A DNA stretch of 64,000 nucleotides from Prorocentrum cordatum (taxonomy: Eukaryota > Sar > Dinophyceae > Prorocentrales > Prorocentraceae): contig CAUYUJ010018864.1 in the NCBI GenBank assembly GCA_963575745.1, forward strand, positions 102,001 through 166,000, written 5' to 3'. Below, piece after piece: positions 41,097-51,613 of the stretch. The position numbers and the translations under genes were made by a program. The notes beneath the pieces are model-generated. The model saw only the letters and a program-made list of their open reading frames with translations, was not told the DNA's origin and made no database searches. Numbering within the stretch: position 1 is the stretch's first letter; every line of letters begins with the position of its first letter.

Positions 41097-41625
41097 GCGC
41101 CACGGCCCACGAACACAACGCGCGCAGCGCTCGAGACAAAACGCCTGACAAGCGGGCCATCAATGGACGGTGCGCATGGCACGCGCATGAGGAGTCGGAC
41201 GCGCAAAAGCGAGGATGGCATGATCAAGACAGATGTTGAGAGGGGAGAGAGTGACGGAACAACGCATTGATCGAGATGGAGAGATATGGAAAGACGGAGA
41301 GACATTAGAGTTGCAGGTGCAAAGTTGAGCATGTGTGTCTTCGCATATCCCTCGTTGTGGCTCCACCCGCGCCTCTCCCGCAAACGACAACATGCATGAG
41401 TGCTGCGGAGAGGGGTCGGTGCACACCCTTGAAACACAACTGGGCGATATCTCAAATGTGAAAGCGTTGCATGTGCATGCCGTGCGCGTCGCATGGCGCT
41501 TTTAACCTGCGCCATTCGCACACCGTGCGGGACGCGTTGCGCTGCAGCGCAATCAAACAGAGAGCGAATGGTGGTCGCACTAAACCGATGGAATTGACAA
41601 CTGTCCGTCGCCATTTGGGGAAGGC

Positions 41626-44015
41626 CTAGCTCTTCTTGTCCCTAGCCTTGCCCTTAGGCTTGGCATCCCCCTCCGAGAGCTTGACCCTCTTTGCAGACTG
41701 CAAAGGCACATGGTGCTCCTTGGTTTTATAAACGAGCAATTTGTCGAACTGCTGCAAGGTCTTGGTATTCTTGTAAGCTTTGAAACTGATATGGACAGTG
41801 CTCTGTTGAACGAGGGCAACGTTGGCAAGGTCCTCTTTGTCCGTCTCCCGAACCCACCAATAAGGAATGAAGAAGACATCTTCTGATTCGGCCTTCTGCT
41901 GATCGGTCGCCCTCGTCGGGGGCGATACGTACAGCACTGCGGACCCGCACTTGACCTGGACCGCGCCCTGCGACGGCTCTGCCTTGATCTTGTTCAGCTC
42001 AGAGAACGGGGCAAGGACGAGCTTGCCCTTCTCGATCTTCTGGGCAGCGACGTCGACGCTGGGGGTAAGGCCGTATTGCAACATCGTGCCACCATTGGCA
42101 GTCAACTCGAAATCTTTGAGGGCTTTGAACACAGTGCAACGCGCCTCATCCAACTTCATCAGATGATGCGCCGAAGCGCACGTCACTGCAGACATCGGCA
42201 CTGCAAAGGGCACGCTGCCCTTGTACGACGCCCACTCCTTCAAGAAGAGCGCGAGGGCGACCTTCACGTCAAACGTTGGCTCAGTAAATGCAGTCAGCTG
42301 CCCCATGGTTACTTCGGCTGAACTGATGGACACTATCTTGTACAGCCCCGCATTCGCGCTCACGGCGCGCTCAAACACGACGCTCCCAACAGTGAAACCT
42401 TTGGTTGCCAAGATGCGCTCTGGGTTGCGCAGGTCCTCTTCGGTCATCACGACCATCCCGTCATCTGTAGAATGCGGCTCGCTGGCTTCAAGGGGCGCAT
42501 GAGGTTTCCACTCGCCGTCTGTGTCTATGGCAACACCGCAGCCAGACATGCTGGCTGCCTCCGATACGAAGTCTGAGATGATCGGAACCTGGCTCTCATA
42601 CACGACGCCCTCTGGCCCTTGCTTGCCCTTCCCGACTAAGCGCAAAATTGAACGAGTGAAGAACTTCCCAACCAGCATGTCATGCTGCTCTAGATCGATG
42701 TGGCCGCTGTCGCGCAGGGAGCCTGCGATGCGATAACATTTGGAAAGGTCCCTGTCGAGCGCAATCGCTTTGTCCTTGACGGATTTGCCTTTCAACCTCT
42801 CAACGTCGTTGGGGACCAATAGCTTCGCCACGCCGTCCGACTGCTTATCGGAAGCAAGGTTCGCAAGGATGCTTGCGATGCGCAGGAATACGCACGGCTC
42901 GAGATCACCGAAATGGACGTCGACAACTGACGTAACGAAATCCTGCCCGAGCTTCCTGTTAGCACCGTACATCTTGCCAAACCGATCAATGAACTTAACC
43001 AACGGGACGCCCGATCCCCCGCCACAGTGCGTTGCGAGCTTGCCAATCTTATCAATGTAGTCCTCTCGGCGGACACTCATCCCCCCATGCAGATGCTGCG
43101 CGGCACAGGCGCGCGCGGCCACAGCGCAGACTGCATGCAAGACGCATGTCGGATAAACGCAATCGGCAACGCGTTGCTGGCGTTTCAACGCGCCGTGGCC
43201 GCGCCCGCGTGCGCCGTGCGCATTTGCAAGACATGCATTCCCGAGTAGCCTGCCTGGCACGGAGGCTGGTTCATTTTCACTGCATCAACGCAGTCGCCGA
43301 AAGAAGACCCAGGTGGCATCAGTTCTGCAAATTCTGCAATGCTCACGCACACTTCGAGCTCCGACATCAAACTGGCAACGTTGTTGCTCGCGTTGAGGGC
43401 GCGCTGTGCCAAATCTGGAAGGTGCGGCCACGTGATTTCTGCCTGCCACGGCAGGACGGTCCAACGCCAGCCCTTCTTGAGGGCGTCGTGGAAACGCACG
43501 TCCTTGGACAACGTCTCGGCGTTCATCTTCCGACTAGTCGGGTCGGCGAGGGTCGGTTCAGGGGTGGAACAACCCGCCTTCACTGCCTTGAAAAACTGCG
43601 TGGCGTGGCCCGTCCCCACCGAGCAGAACCTCTCCGCGCCCGTCATCGGCGCCAGCATGCCCTTGCTGGACGAGATCAACTTTTGATTGAATGCAACTTG
43701 GGACGACCTCATCGGATCCGTGGGCATGCGCTCGAACGCAACAGCCTTCTCGAGCTCTGCAGGGTCAACGCCGATCTTGCTGAGCATGGCGCCAACCCTG
43801 TGGACGTTGTAGGCGTTCACGCCAAGACCAGAACGATTCGAGGGATGGATCATGAATTCGTCAGCCTCGGCGACGATCTGCTTGGCGACCTTATCCTTCA
43901 AAAGGCGGTCGACGCAATCCTTCCAAGCTGTGATCGGGGCAAGCTTGCCATCGCGATGCATCTCGATGCGCCCGCTAATGAAATCCACCAGCTCCCGCGG
44001 ATAGAAATTCTGCAT
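41626..44015 (-). CDS. Uncharacterised large dinoflagellate-family protein, two exons
   Basis: Exon 1 starts at ATG 44015 (MQNFYPRELVDFISGRIEMH) and reads to about 43220, ending SSFGDCVDAVKMNQPPCQAG. Exon 2 opens between about 43110 and 43060 in another frame (YIDKIGKLATHCGGGSGVPL) and runs to the stop at 41626. The interval of roughly 130-160 nt is GC-rich without family features and is read as an intron; CAG|GCAGGC near 43214 is a candidate GC donor. The product is near 730 aa. Landmarks: RSGLGVNAYNVHRVGAML, FIDRFGKMYGAN, DGVAKLLVPNDVERLKGKSV, KQGPEGVVYESQVPIISDF, VFFIPYWWVRETDKEDLANV and a basic Lys-rich end. I recall close relatives as unannotated dinoflagellate proteins. It is the most intact gene in the window. 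Function unknown. Confidence 0.7.
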
Positions 44016-44684
44016 CGTGCGCACTGGAAATGCAGCAGCTGCAGAAGAGAGAGGCGAGCTCGAGCCTGACACGCCTACACATCGCCACTGCAAATCCCAA
44101 TGCTGCGACAGCAATCTTTTTTTGATATATAATGTGGTCTCACTTGAAATGATGCCACGCGTTGTACCGAATGCATGCATGATGCATGGAAAAACGAATT
44201 GCGACGCATCGTGGAGAATGCAGTTGCTGCAAACGCGGACCAAACTTAGTCGCGGAGTCGCTCGTCGAGCGTGCAATTGCCACTTGGCACAGAATCCAGC
44301 GACTGATGCGTCTTCACACATTTGAAATATTCAATTCATAATTGCCCCGTGGGCAACGTTTGAAAATCAAAAAGGAGCAATGCGGGCCCCACCCGCATAC
44401 AAAAATGTGAAGTGGCATTCTGACTTTAACATTGTGCAAATCCCTCTTCAACCATCAACAAAATGTCGCTGCGTCAAGTTGCAACTCGGCCTAAGTCAAG
44501 ATAAGATAAGACAAGTGCTGGCCAACTGATGCAAATGTTATGCGACTTGCTAAGGCAGCTACGTAAGATATCTGATCTTACAAACGCTTAACCGACTTGC
44601 AACTATGTTGCAGCTACCTTACAACTACCTTACAACTACATTGCAAGTACCTTACAACCCAACCCAACCCCCAGGTTCACCACA
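44016..44684. other. AT-richer stretch before satellite array 3
   Basis: No exon recognised beyond the upstream frame of the previous gene. From about 44430 short words CAAGTTGCAACT, AAGATAAGATAAGACAAG, ACCTTACAACTACC (several times) and TTGCAAGTACCTTACAA recur up to the satellite. The last part reads AACCCAACCCAACCCCCAGG then TTCACCACAG. Confidence 0.5.
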
Positions 44685-45287
44685 GTGGCCCGGGAGGGTG
44701 GCCCGGGAGGGTGGCCCGGGAGGGTGGCGGCGGGAGGGTGGCCCGGCAGGGTGGCGCGGGAGGGCGGGTGGCCCGGGAGGGTGGCCCGGGAGGGTGGCCC
44801 GGGAGGGTGGGCCCGGGAGGGTGGTGGCCCGGGAGGGTGTCGAGGGTGGCCCGGGAGGGTGGACCCAGGAGGGTGGGCCCGGGAGGGTGGCCCGGGAGGG
44901 TATCCGAGGGTGGGGCCCGGGAGGGTGGCTCGGGAAGGTTGGCCGGGAGGGCCCGGGAGGGTGGGCCCGGGAGGGTGGCGCGAGAGGGTGGCCCGGGAGG
45001 GCGGGCCCGGGAGGGTGGCCCGGGAGGGGGGGTGGCCCGGGAGGGTGGCCCGGGAGGGTGGGGCCCGGGAGGGTGGCCCGGGAGGGTGGGCCCGGGAGGG
45101 TGGCCCGGGAGGGTGGGCCCGGGAGGGTGGCCCAGGAGGGTGGCCCAGGAGGGTGGCCCGGGAGGGTGGCCCGGGAGGGTGGCCCGGGGGGGTGGGCCGG
45201 GAGGATGGCCCGGGAGGGTGGCCCGGGAGGGTGGGCCCGGGAGGGTGGCCCGGGAGGGTGGCCCGGGAGGGTGGCCCGGGTGGGTGC
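44685..45287 (+). repeat. Satellite array 3, 13-bp unit GGGTGGCCCGGGA
   Basis: About 600 bp of the same unit and orientation as arrays 1 and 2. Long ORFs on both strands within it are artefacts. Confidence 0.95.
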
Positions 45288-45299
45288 TTGGATGCATCC

Positions 45300-45610
45300 T
45301 GGTTTAGCTAAGGGTTGTAAGACTTAACATGGTTTAAGTTGGTTTAGCTAAGCTTTGAGATGGTTTAAGTTGGTTTAACTTGATTTAGCTAAGGCTTAAC
45401 ATGACTAAGCTGTGGGGTAAGGAAGTGAACGACAGCTAAGGTGTTATGTAGGTTTATGTAAAAGTATGTAAGTCATGTTAAACCGTGTTAAGCTATGTTG
45501 AACTATGTTAATGAAAGCGAGCGAAAGGTAGCTCAAGTTAAGTGGTTAGCTAAAGTATGTTAAAGTAAGTTAAAACAACTTAAAGTATGTTAGCGTATGT
45601 TGAATGATAT
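45300..45610 (+). repeat. Degenerate GGTTTAAGTT / GTATGTTAAAGT tandem repeat
   Basis: AT-rich run of short words such as GGTTTAAGTTGGTTTAGCTA and, further on, GTATGTTAAAGTAAGTTAAAA. It is built from GTTTA/GTTAA cores about 10-14 nt apart, and is the right flank of satellite array 3. Confidence 0.7.
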
Positions 45611-45784
45611 CGACGCCATCGCGATGATGGAGGGAGGACGGGGCGAGGAGGAGGGGACGGGATGCGCATAAGGAGGAGGAGGGGCCGCCACTGCAGCTGC
45701 AGCCCCTCGCAGCATGGAGCTGCAGCTCGAGTTGTTGGGCGCGGCTGCAGCCGCCGCGCGCATGCAGACTCATTTTTTCACACG

Positions 45785-46190
45785 CTAGCTACAGCCAGGC
45801 GGGTCGAGCGCAGTCGCGCGGCCTCCGCTGAGGGACCACGCGGGCGACGCCCGCATGATCTCGTCGAACGCCACCCACTGCAGCGTGGCGCCAGCAGTCG
45901 CCCAGACGCTCGCGCCGTGGCTGCTGCCAGCGCCGCGGCGCGCCCACCGCTCCACCAGCGCCGCGTGGAACGGCTGCGGCATCCGCGGGGGGCACGTGAT
46001 GGCGACCAGCTGCCGCACCGTGCCCATCACGTAGCCGCCCCCCGCGTCCCGCAGCACCGCGGCGTCGCCCACGGACACGCGGTCGCACTCGTTCAGGCGA
46101 CCGTGCTTGGCGACCCTGAACTCCAGCCCAGGGAAGCCGAACACCGTCCTCAGCTCCGCCGCCAGCGGCCTGTGCGCGGGCAGACCAAAT
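45785..46190 (-). CDS. Orphan C-terminal exon of the transposase-like family
   Basis: Reads from after a CGCGCACAG acceptor (about 46180) PLAAELRTVFGFPGLEFRVA ... VSVGDAAVLRDAGGGYVMGT ... FHAALVERWARRGAGSSHG to a stop at 45785. The GDAAVL...GTV strand pattern and the following helix resemble the C-terminal module of copy C (RDIVLLSVANGGKACGEVWF). On the same strand, the next gene upstream is copy D, which lacks this module, so this may be its last exon across about 5 kb of repeats. The alternative is an independent fragment. Confidence 0.45.
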
Positions 46191-46424
46191 ATCAACACCA
46201 GCAAAACAAATCATGCAATTATAGCCGGAGCGCAGTATCCCCGACCAGGGTTTTTAGACCCGCTGCGGTTTCCAAGGTCGATCGCGGGCCCGTCCAGTGC
46301 GGGCTGGCATGGCATGTTAAATCGTGCCTCCTCCTCCTCCTCCTCCTCCTCCTCGTCGTCCTCCTCCTCCTCCTCCTCCTCCTCCTCCTCGTCCACCTCC
46401 TCTTCATCCCGAAAGGCGTATCGG

Positions 46425-49400
46425 AGCCCAGAGTTGCGAGGATGTCTCCAGCGCAACGGGCTGGGCCACCTCGCGCGCGGCATCTCGGACCCCACAGTTG
46501 CGACGATGTCTCGGGCGAAACGTGCCGCGAGGAAGTTTCAGGCGAAACGGGCTGGGCCACCTCGAGCGCGGCGTCTCAGAGCTCCGAGTTGCGGGGGCCT
46601 CCTGGTGCCTCTTGGGGCCTCCTGGGGGCCTCCTGGAGCTTCCTCCTGGGCCTCCTGTGGCCTCCTGAACTCCACCTGGGGTTTCCTGGGGCCTCTCGGG
46701 GCCCCCAGGGGGGATATCAAACGTGCGGCCGCTTGGGCCCGTCCAAATACAGGGGGGGCCACAAGAGCAGGAATAATCAACGAATCGACACCGGATGTGA
46801 ATTAAGTTGACACGTTCCGGGGCTTCCTGGGAGCCTCCTGGGAATCTCCTGCGGACCCCTGGGGCCTGTCCTGGGCGCCCTGCGGCCTCCTGAAGCTCTC
46901 TGGGGCCTCCCCCTCCTCCTGCCTGCTCCCTCATGCACATCGTCCGCCTCCCCCTTCTCCCTTCCATCTCCTCTTCCTCCTCCTCCTCCTCCTCCTCCTC
47001 CTCTCCCTCCACATCTTCTTCATCCCGAACGGCATCTCGGAGCGTAGAGTAGCGAGGATGTCTCCAGCGTAACGGGCTGGACCACCTCGCGCGCGGCATC
47101 TCGGACCCCAAAGTTGCGACGATGTCTCGGGCGAAACGCGGCGCGAGGAAGTCTCAGGCGAAACGGGCTGGACCACCTCGAGCGCGGCGTCTCAGAGCTC
47201 CGAGTTGCGGGCGCCTCCTGGTGCCTCTCGGGGCCTCCTGGGGACCTCCTGGAGCTTCCTCCTGGGCCTCCTGTGGCCTCGTGAACTCCACCTGGGGGTT
47301 CCTGGGGCCTCTTGGGGCTCCCATGGGGGGATATCTAACCTGCGGCCGTTTGGGCCTCTCCAAATGGAGGGGGCGGCACAAGAGCAGGAAAAATCAACGA
47401 ATCGACACCAGATGTGAATTAACTTGACACGTTCTGATCGGCGGCCTCCTGGGGCCTCCTCTGGGGGCCTCTTGGGGATCTCCTGGAGACCCCTGGGGCC
47501 TGTCCTGGGCGTCCTGCGGCCTCCTGGTGCCTCGTGGGGCCTCCTGGGGAGTTCCTGGAGCTTCCTCCTGGGCCTCCTGTGGCCTCCTGAACTCCACCTG
47601 AGGTTTCCTGAAGCATCTTGGGGCTCCCAGGGGGGATATCTAACCTGTGGCCGCTTGGGCCCCTCAAAATTGATGGGGGGGGGGGGGGCAGAAGAGCAGG
47701 AAAATCAATGAATCGGCACCGGATGTGTATTAAGTTGACACGTTCTGATAGAGGGTCTCCTGGGGCCTCCCGGGAGCCTCCTGGGAATCTCCTGGGGGCC
47801 CCTGGGGCCTGTCCTGCGCGTCTTGCGACCTCCTGGACCTCTTTGGGGCCTCCTGAGGCTCGCGGGGTCCCATGGAGGATATGTAACATGTGGTCTTCTG
47901 GGCCCCAGGCTGGACCACCTCTCGCGCAGCATCTGAGAGCTCAGAGTTGCGAGAATGTCTTGTGCGAAACAAGCCGGACCACCTTGCGCACGGCATCCCA
48001 GAGCTCAAAGTTGCAAGGATGTCTCAGGCGAAACGGGCCGGACCACCTCGCGCAGGGCATCTCAGAGCTCAGAAGTTCGAGGATGTCTCAGGCGAAACGA
48101 GAGTCAGAGTTTCGAGGATGTCTCAGGCGAAACGGGCTGGACCACTTCGCGCAAGGCATCGCAGAGCTCAGAGTTTCGAGGATGTCACAGGCGAAACGGC
48201 CCGGACCACCTCTCGCACGGCACCTCGGGGCTCAGAGTTTCGAGGATGTCTCAAGCGAAACGGCCCGGACCACCTCTCGCGCGGCGTCCCGGAGCGCAAC
48301 TTTTCGAGGATGTCTCAGACCAAACGGCCAATCCCGGAAAATTCAGAAACGAGAGTTGTGAGGATGTCCCAAGCGAAACGGCCCAAACCATACAATTTGT
48401 GTGAGGATGTCTCTGCTCCGCGTTCCCTCGGCCGGAGTTAGTTTCTATCACAACAGCACCCCGTTCAGCAAGCTGTTTGGGGAAAAAATCGTGACGTCGG
48501 ATGTTTGGGGGGGGCGGAAGGCAGCGCGCGCATGACGGATGCTGAGGCGGCAGAAACGACGACGGCAGGGACGGGGAGGCGGAGGCAGAGGCGCAGCAGC
48601 GGGAGGCGGGAGGCGGGAGGAGGGAGGAGGGAAGAGGAACCAAGCGGGAAGTGGGAAGAGGGAGGCGGGAAAAGGAATGAGAGAGGTTGTGATTGGAGCT
48701 CCCGTGCTACGAAACGTCTCAGGCAGAATGGGCCAGACCATTTCGCGCGCAACATATTCGAGCCTCGCATTGCGAGGATGGCTCGATCGAAACGGGCCGG
48801 ACCACCTCGCGAGCGACATCTTGGAGTTCAGTATTGGAAGGATGTCTCAAACGAAACGGGCTGCACAATCTTTCGCACACGTTTTGACAAGTCCACATCG
48901 ACTTCGCTTCCCGTCAGGTCCTCTCCTGCAATTCCTTTCCTTCTCCCTCCTCCTCCTCCTCCCCCTCCTCCTGCTTGCTCCCTCATGCACATCATCCGCC
49001 TCCTCCTTCTCCCTTCCATATCCTTTTCCTTCTCCTCCTCCTCCTCCTCCTCCTCCTCCTCCTCCTCCTCCACGACCTCCTCTTCATCCCGAGCGGCATC
49101 TCGGAGCCTAGAGTTGCGAGGATGTCTCCAGCGCAACGGGCCGGACCACCTCGCGCGCGGCATCTCGGACCCCAGAGTTGCGACGATTTCTCGGGCAAAC
49201 GTGCTGCGAGGAAGTCTCAGGCGAAACGGGCCGGACCACCTCGAGCGCGACATCTTGGAGTTCAGTATTGGAAGGAAGTCTCAGGCGAAACGGGCCGGAC
49301 CACCTCGAGCGCGGCGTCTCAGAGCTCCGAGTTGCGGGGGCCTCCTCGTGTCTCCTGGCGCCTCCTGGGGACCTCCTGGGGCTTCCTCCTGGGCCTCCTG

Positions 49401-51175
49401 TGGCCTCGTGAACTCCACCTGGGGTTTCCTGAAGCCTCTTGGGGCTCCCAGGGGGGATATCTAACCTGTGGCCGCTTGGGCCCCTCAAAATTGAGGGGCA
49501 CAAGAGCAGGAATAATCAACGAATCGACACCGGATGTGTATTAACTTGACACGTTCTGATAGGCGGCCTCCTGGGGCCTCCTGGGAGCCTCCTAGGAATC
49601 TCCTGGGGACCCCTGGGGCCTGTCTGTCCTGGGCGTCCTGCGGCCTCCTGGTGCCTCCTAGGGCCTCCCCCTCCTCCTGCCTGCTCCCTCATGCACATCA
49701 TCCGCCTCCTCCTTCTCCCTTCCATATCCTCCTCCTCCTCCTCCTCCTCCTCCTCCTCCTCCTCCTCCTCCACCTCCTTTTCATCCCGAATGGCATCTCG
49801 GAGCCTAGAGTTGCGAGGATGTCTCCAGCGCAACGGGCCGGACCACCTCGCGCGCGGCATCTCGGACCCCAGAGTTGCGACGATGTCTCGGGCGAAACGT
49901 GGTGCGAGGAAGTCTCAGGCGAAACGGGCCGGACCACCTCGAGCGCGGCGTCTCAGAGCGGGTGCCTCCTGGTGCCTCCTGGGACCTCCTGGGGACCTCC
50001 TGGGGCTTCCTCCTGGGCCTCCTGTGGCCTCCTGGACCCCACCTGGGGCTTCCTAAAGCCTCTTGGGGCGCCCAGGGGGGATATCAAACCTGTGGCCGTT
50101 TGGGCCTCTCCAAATGGAAGGGACGGCACAAGAGCAGGAAAAATCAACGAATCGACACCGGATGTGTATTAACTTGACACGTTCTGATAGGCGGCCTCCT
50201 GGGGCCTCCTGGGAGCCTCCTGGGAGAGACCCCTGGGGCCTGTCCTGGGCGTCCTGCGGCCTCCTGGTGCCTCCTGGGGCCTCCTGTGGACCTCCTGGAG
50301 CTTCCTCCTGGGCCTCCTGTGGCCTCCTGAACTCCACCTGAGGTTTCCTGAAGCATCTTGGGGCTCCCAGGGGGGATATCTAACCTGTGGCCGCTTGGGC
50401 CCCTCAAAATGGAGGGGCTGGGCACAAGAGCAGGAAAAATCAACGAGTCGACACCGGATGTGAGTTAACTTGACACGTTCTGGTAGAGGGCCTCCTGGGG
50501 CCTCCTGGGAGCCTCCTGGGAATCTCCTGGGGGCCCCTGGGGCCTGTCCTGGGCGTCCTGCGGCCTCCTGGACCTCTCTGGGGCCTCCTGAGGCTCGCGG
50601 GGTCCCATGGAGGATATGTAACATGTGGTCTTCTGGGCGCCCAGGCTGGACCACCTCTCGCGCAGCATCTGAGAGCTCAGAGTTGCGAGATTGTCTTGTG
50701 CGAAACAGGCCGGACCACCTTGCGCACGGCATCTCAGAGCTCAGAGTTTCAAGGATGTCTCAGGCGAGACGGTCCGGACTACCTCGCGCAGGGGATCTCA
50801 GAGCTCAGAAGTTCGAGGATGTCTCAGGCGAAACGGGCCGGACCACCTCTCGCGCGGCATCTCCGAAGTCAGAGTTTCGAGGATGTCTCAGGCGAAACGG
50901 GCCGGACCACCTCGCGCAAGGCATCGCAGAGCTCAGAGTTTCGAGGATGTCTCAGGCGAAACGGCCCGGACCACCTCTCGCACGGCACCTCGGGGCTCAG
51001 AGTTTCGAGGATGTCTCAAGCGAAACGGCCCGGACCACCTCTCGCGCGGCGTCCCGGAGCGCAACTTTTCGAGGATGTCTCAGGCGAAACAGCCAATCCC
51101 GGCAAACTCAGAAACGAGAGTTGTGAGGATGTCTCAAGCGAAACGGCCAAAACCATAAAATTTGTGTGAGGATGT
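46425..51175 (+). repeat. Complex repeat region: 64-bp units and GGCCTCCTGGGG runs
   Basis: Clusters of a 64-bp unit with GAGGATGTCTCAGGCGAAAC, GGGCCGGACCACCTC and CATCTCAGAGCTCAGAGTT occur at 46425-46590, 47040-47215, 47905-48400, 48705-48880, 49100-49335, 49800-49965 and 50640-51150. Between them are runs built on GGCCTCCTGG(GG), single elements with GGGGATATC, TGCGGCCGCTTGGGCC and CGAATCGACACCGGATGTG (at about 46781, 47400, 47710, 49520, 50151, 50446), and CTCCTCC microsatellites. ORFs open in all three + frames and on the - strand have no family features and are repeat artefacts. Confidence 0.9.
47635..48490 (+). repeat. Duplicated block, copy 1 (ends in A6)
   Basis: About 855 bp matching 50378-51254 in order. 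It runs from a GGATATCTAACCTGTGGCCG start through GGCCTCCTGG runs and seven or eight 64-bp units to GTTCCCTCGGCCGGAGTTAG, CACCCCGTTCAGCAAGCTG and a terminal TTTGGGGAAAAAA. Similarity stops at the A run. Confidence 0.85.
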
Positions 51176-51254
51176 CTCTGCTCCGCGTTCCCTCGGCCGG
51201 AGTTAGTTTCTATCACAACAGCACCCCGTTCAGCAAGCTGTTTGGGGAAAAAAA
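50378..51254 (+). repeat. Duplicated block, copy 2 (ends in A6)
   Basis: About 877 bp, same order of parts as 47635-48490, again ending TTTGGGGAAAAAA and then diverging. A shared breakpoint at a short A run suggests insertion through an RNA intermediate, but recombination between repeats is equally possible. Confidence 0.85.
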
Positions 51255-51566
51255 CAAGTCGCCTGGACGCGGGCTTGCTCGGCTGCAGGAGCCCCGCGTC
51301 CTTGGCGAACCCGTCGTCCGCGATGCCGTGCACCGCTCGGACGTGACGCCCCGCAAGGCGCTGCGGCCCCACCTGTCGCAGACCGAAGCGGCACTGCTGA
51401 ACAGGTGGTTGGCGAATTTCTTCACCGTCTTGCGCTTCCGCTCCAGGGGCCAGCACGTGGGCAGCGGCCCGAACTTCGCGATCAGCGCGGGCATGCGCAT
51501 GAGGTCCGCGCCCGCGCCCGCGCGCCGTGCGAGCGCGCGGGCGGGGAGCGGCTGCAGCCGCGACGC

Positions 51567-51613
<47 letters not shown>

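Noticed and set aside
44597-45327. ORFs of 200-240 codons over satellite array 3
   Set aside because: Same repeat artefact.
45300-45610. Telomere-like repeat (TTTAGGG family)
   Set aside because: The words are GGTTTAAG/GTTAAAGT with irregular spacing; no run of TTTAGGG or a simple variant exists.
46404-51169. ORFs of 100-320 codons in all three + frames and on the - strand across the 64-bp repeats
   Set aside because: Because 64 is not a multiple of 3, the repeat is read in rotating frames and stays open. Several frames are equally open and none has conserved domain features.
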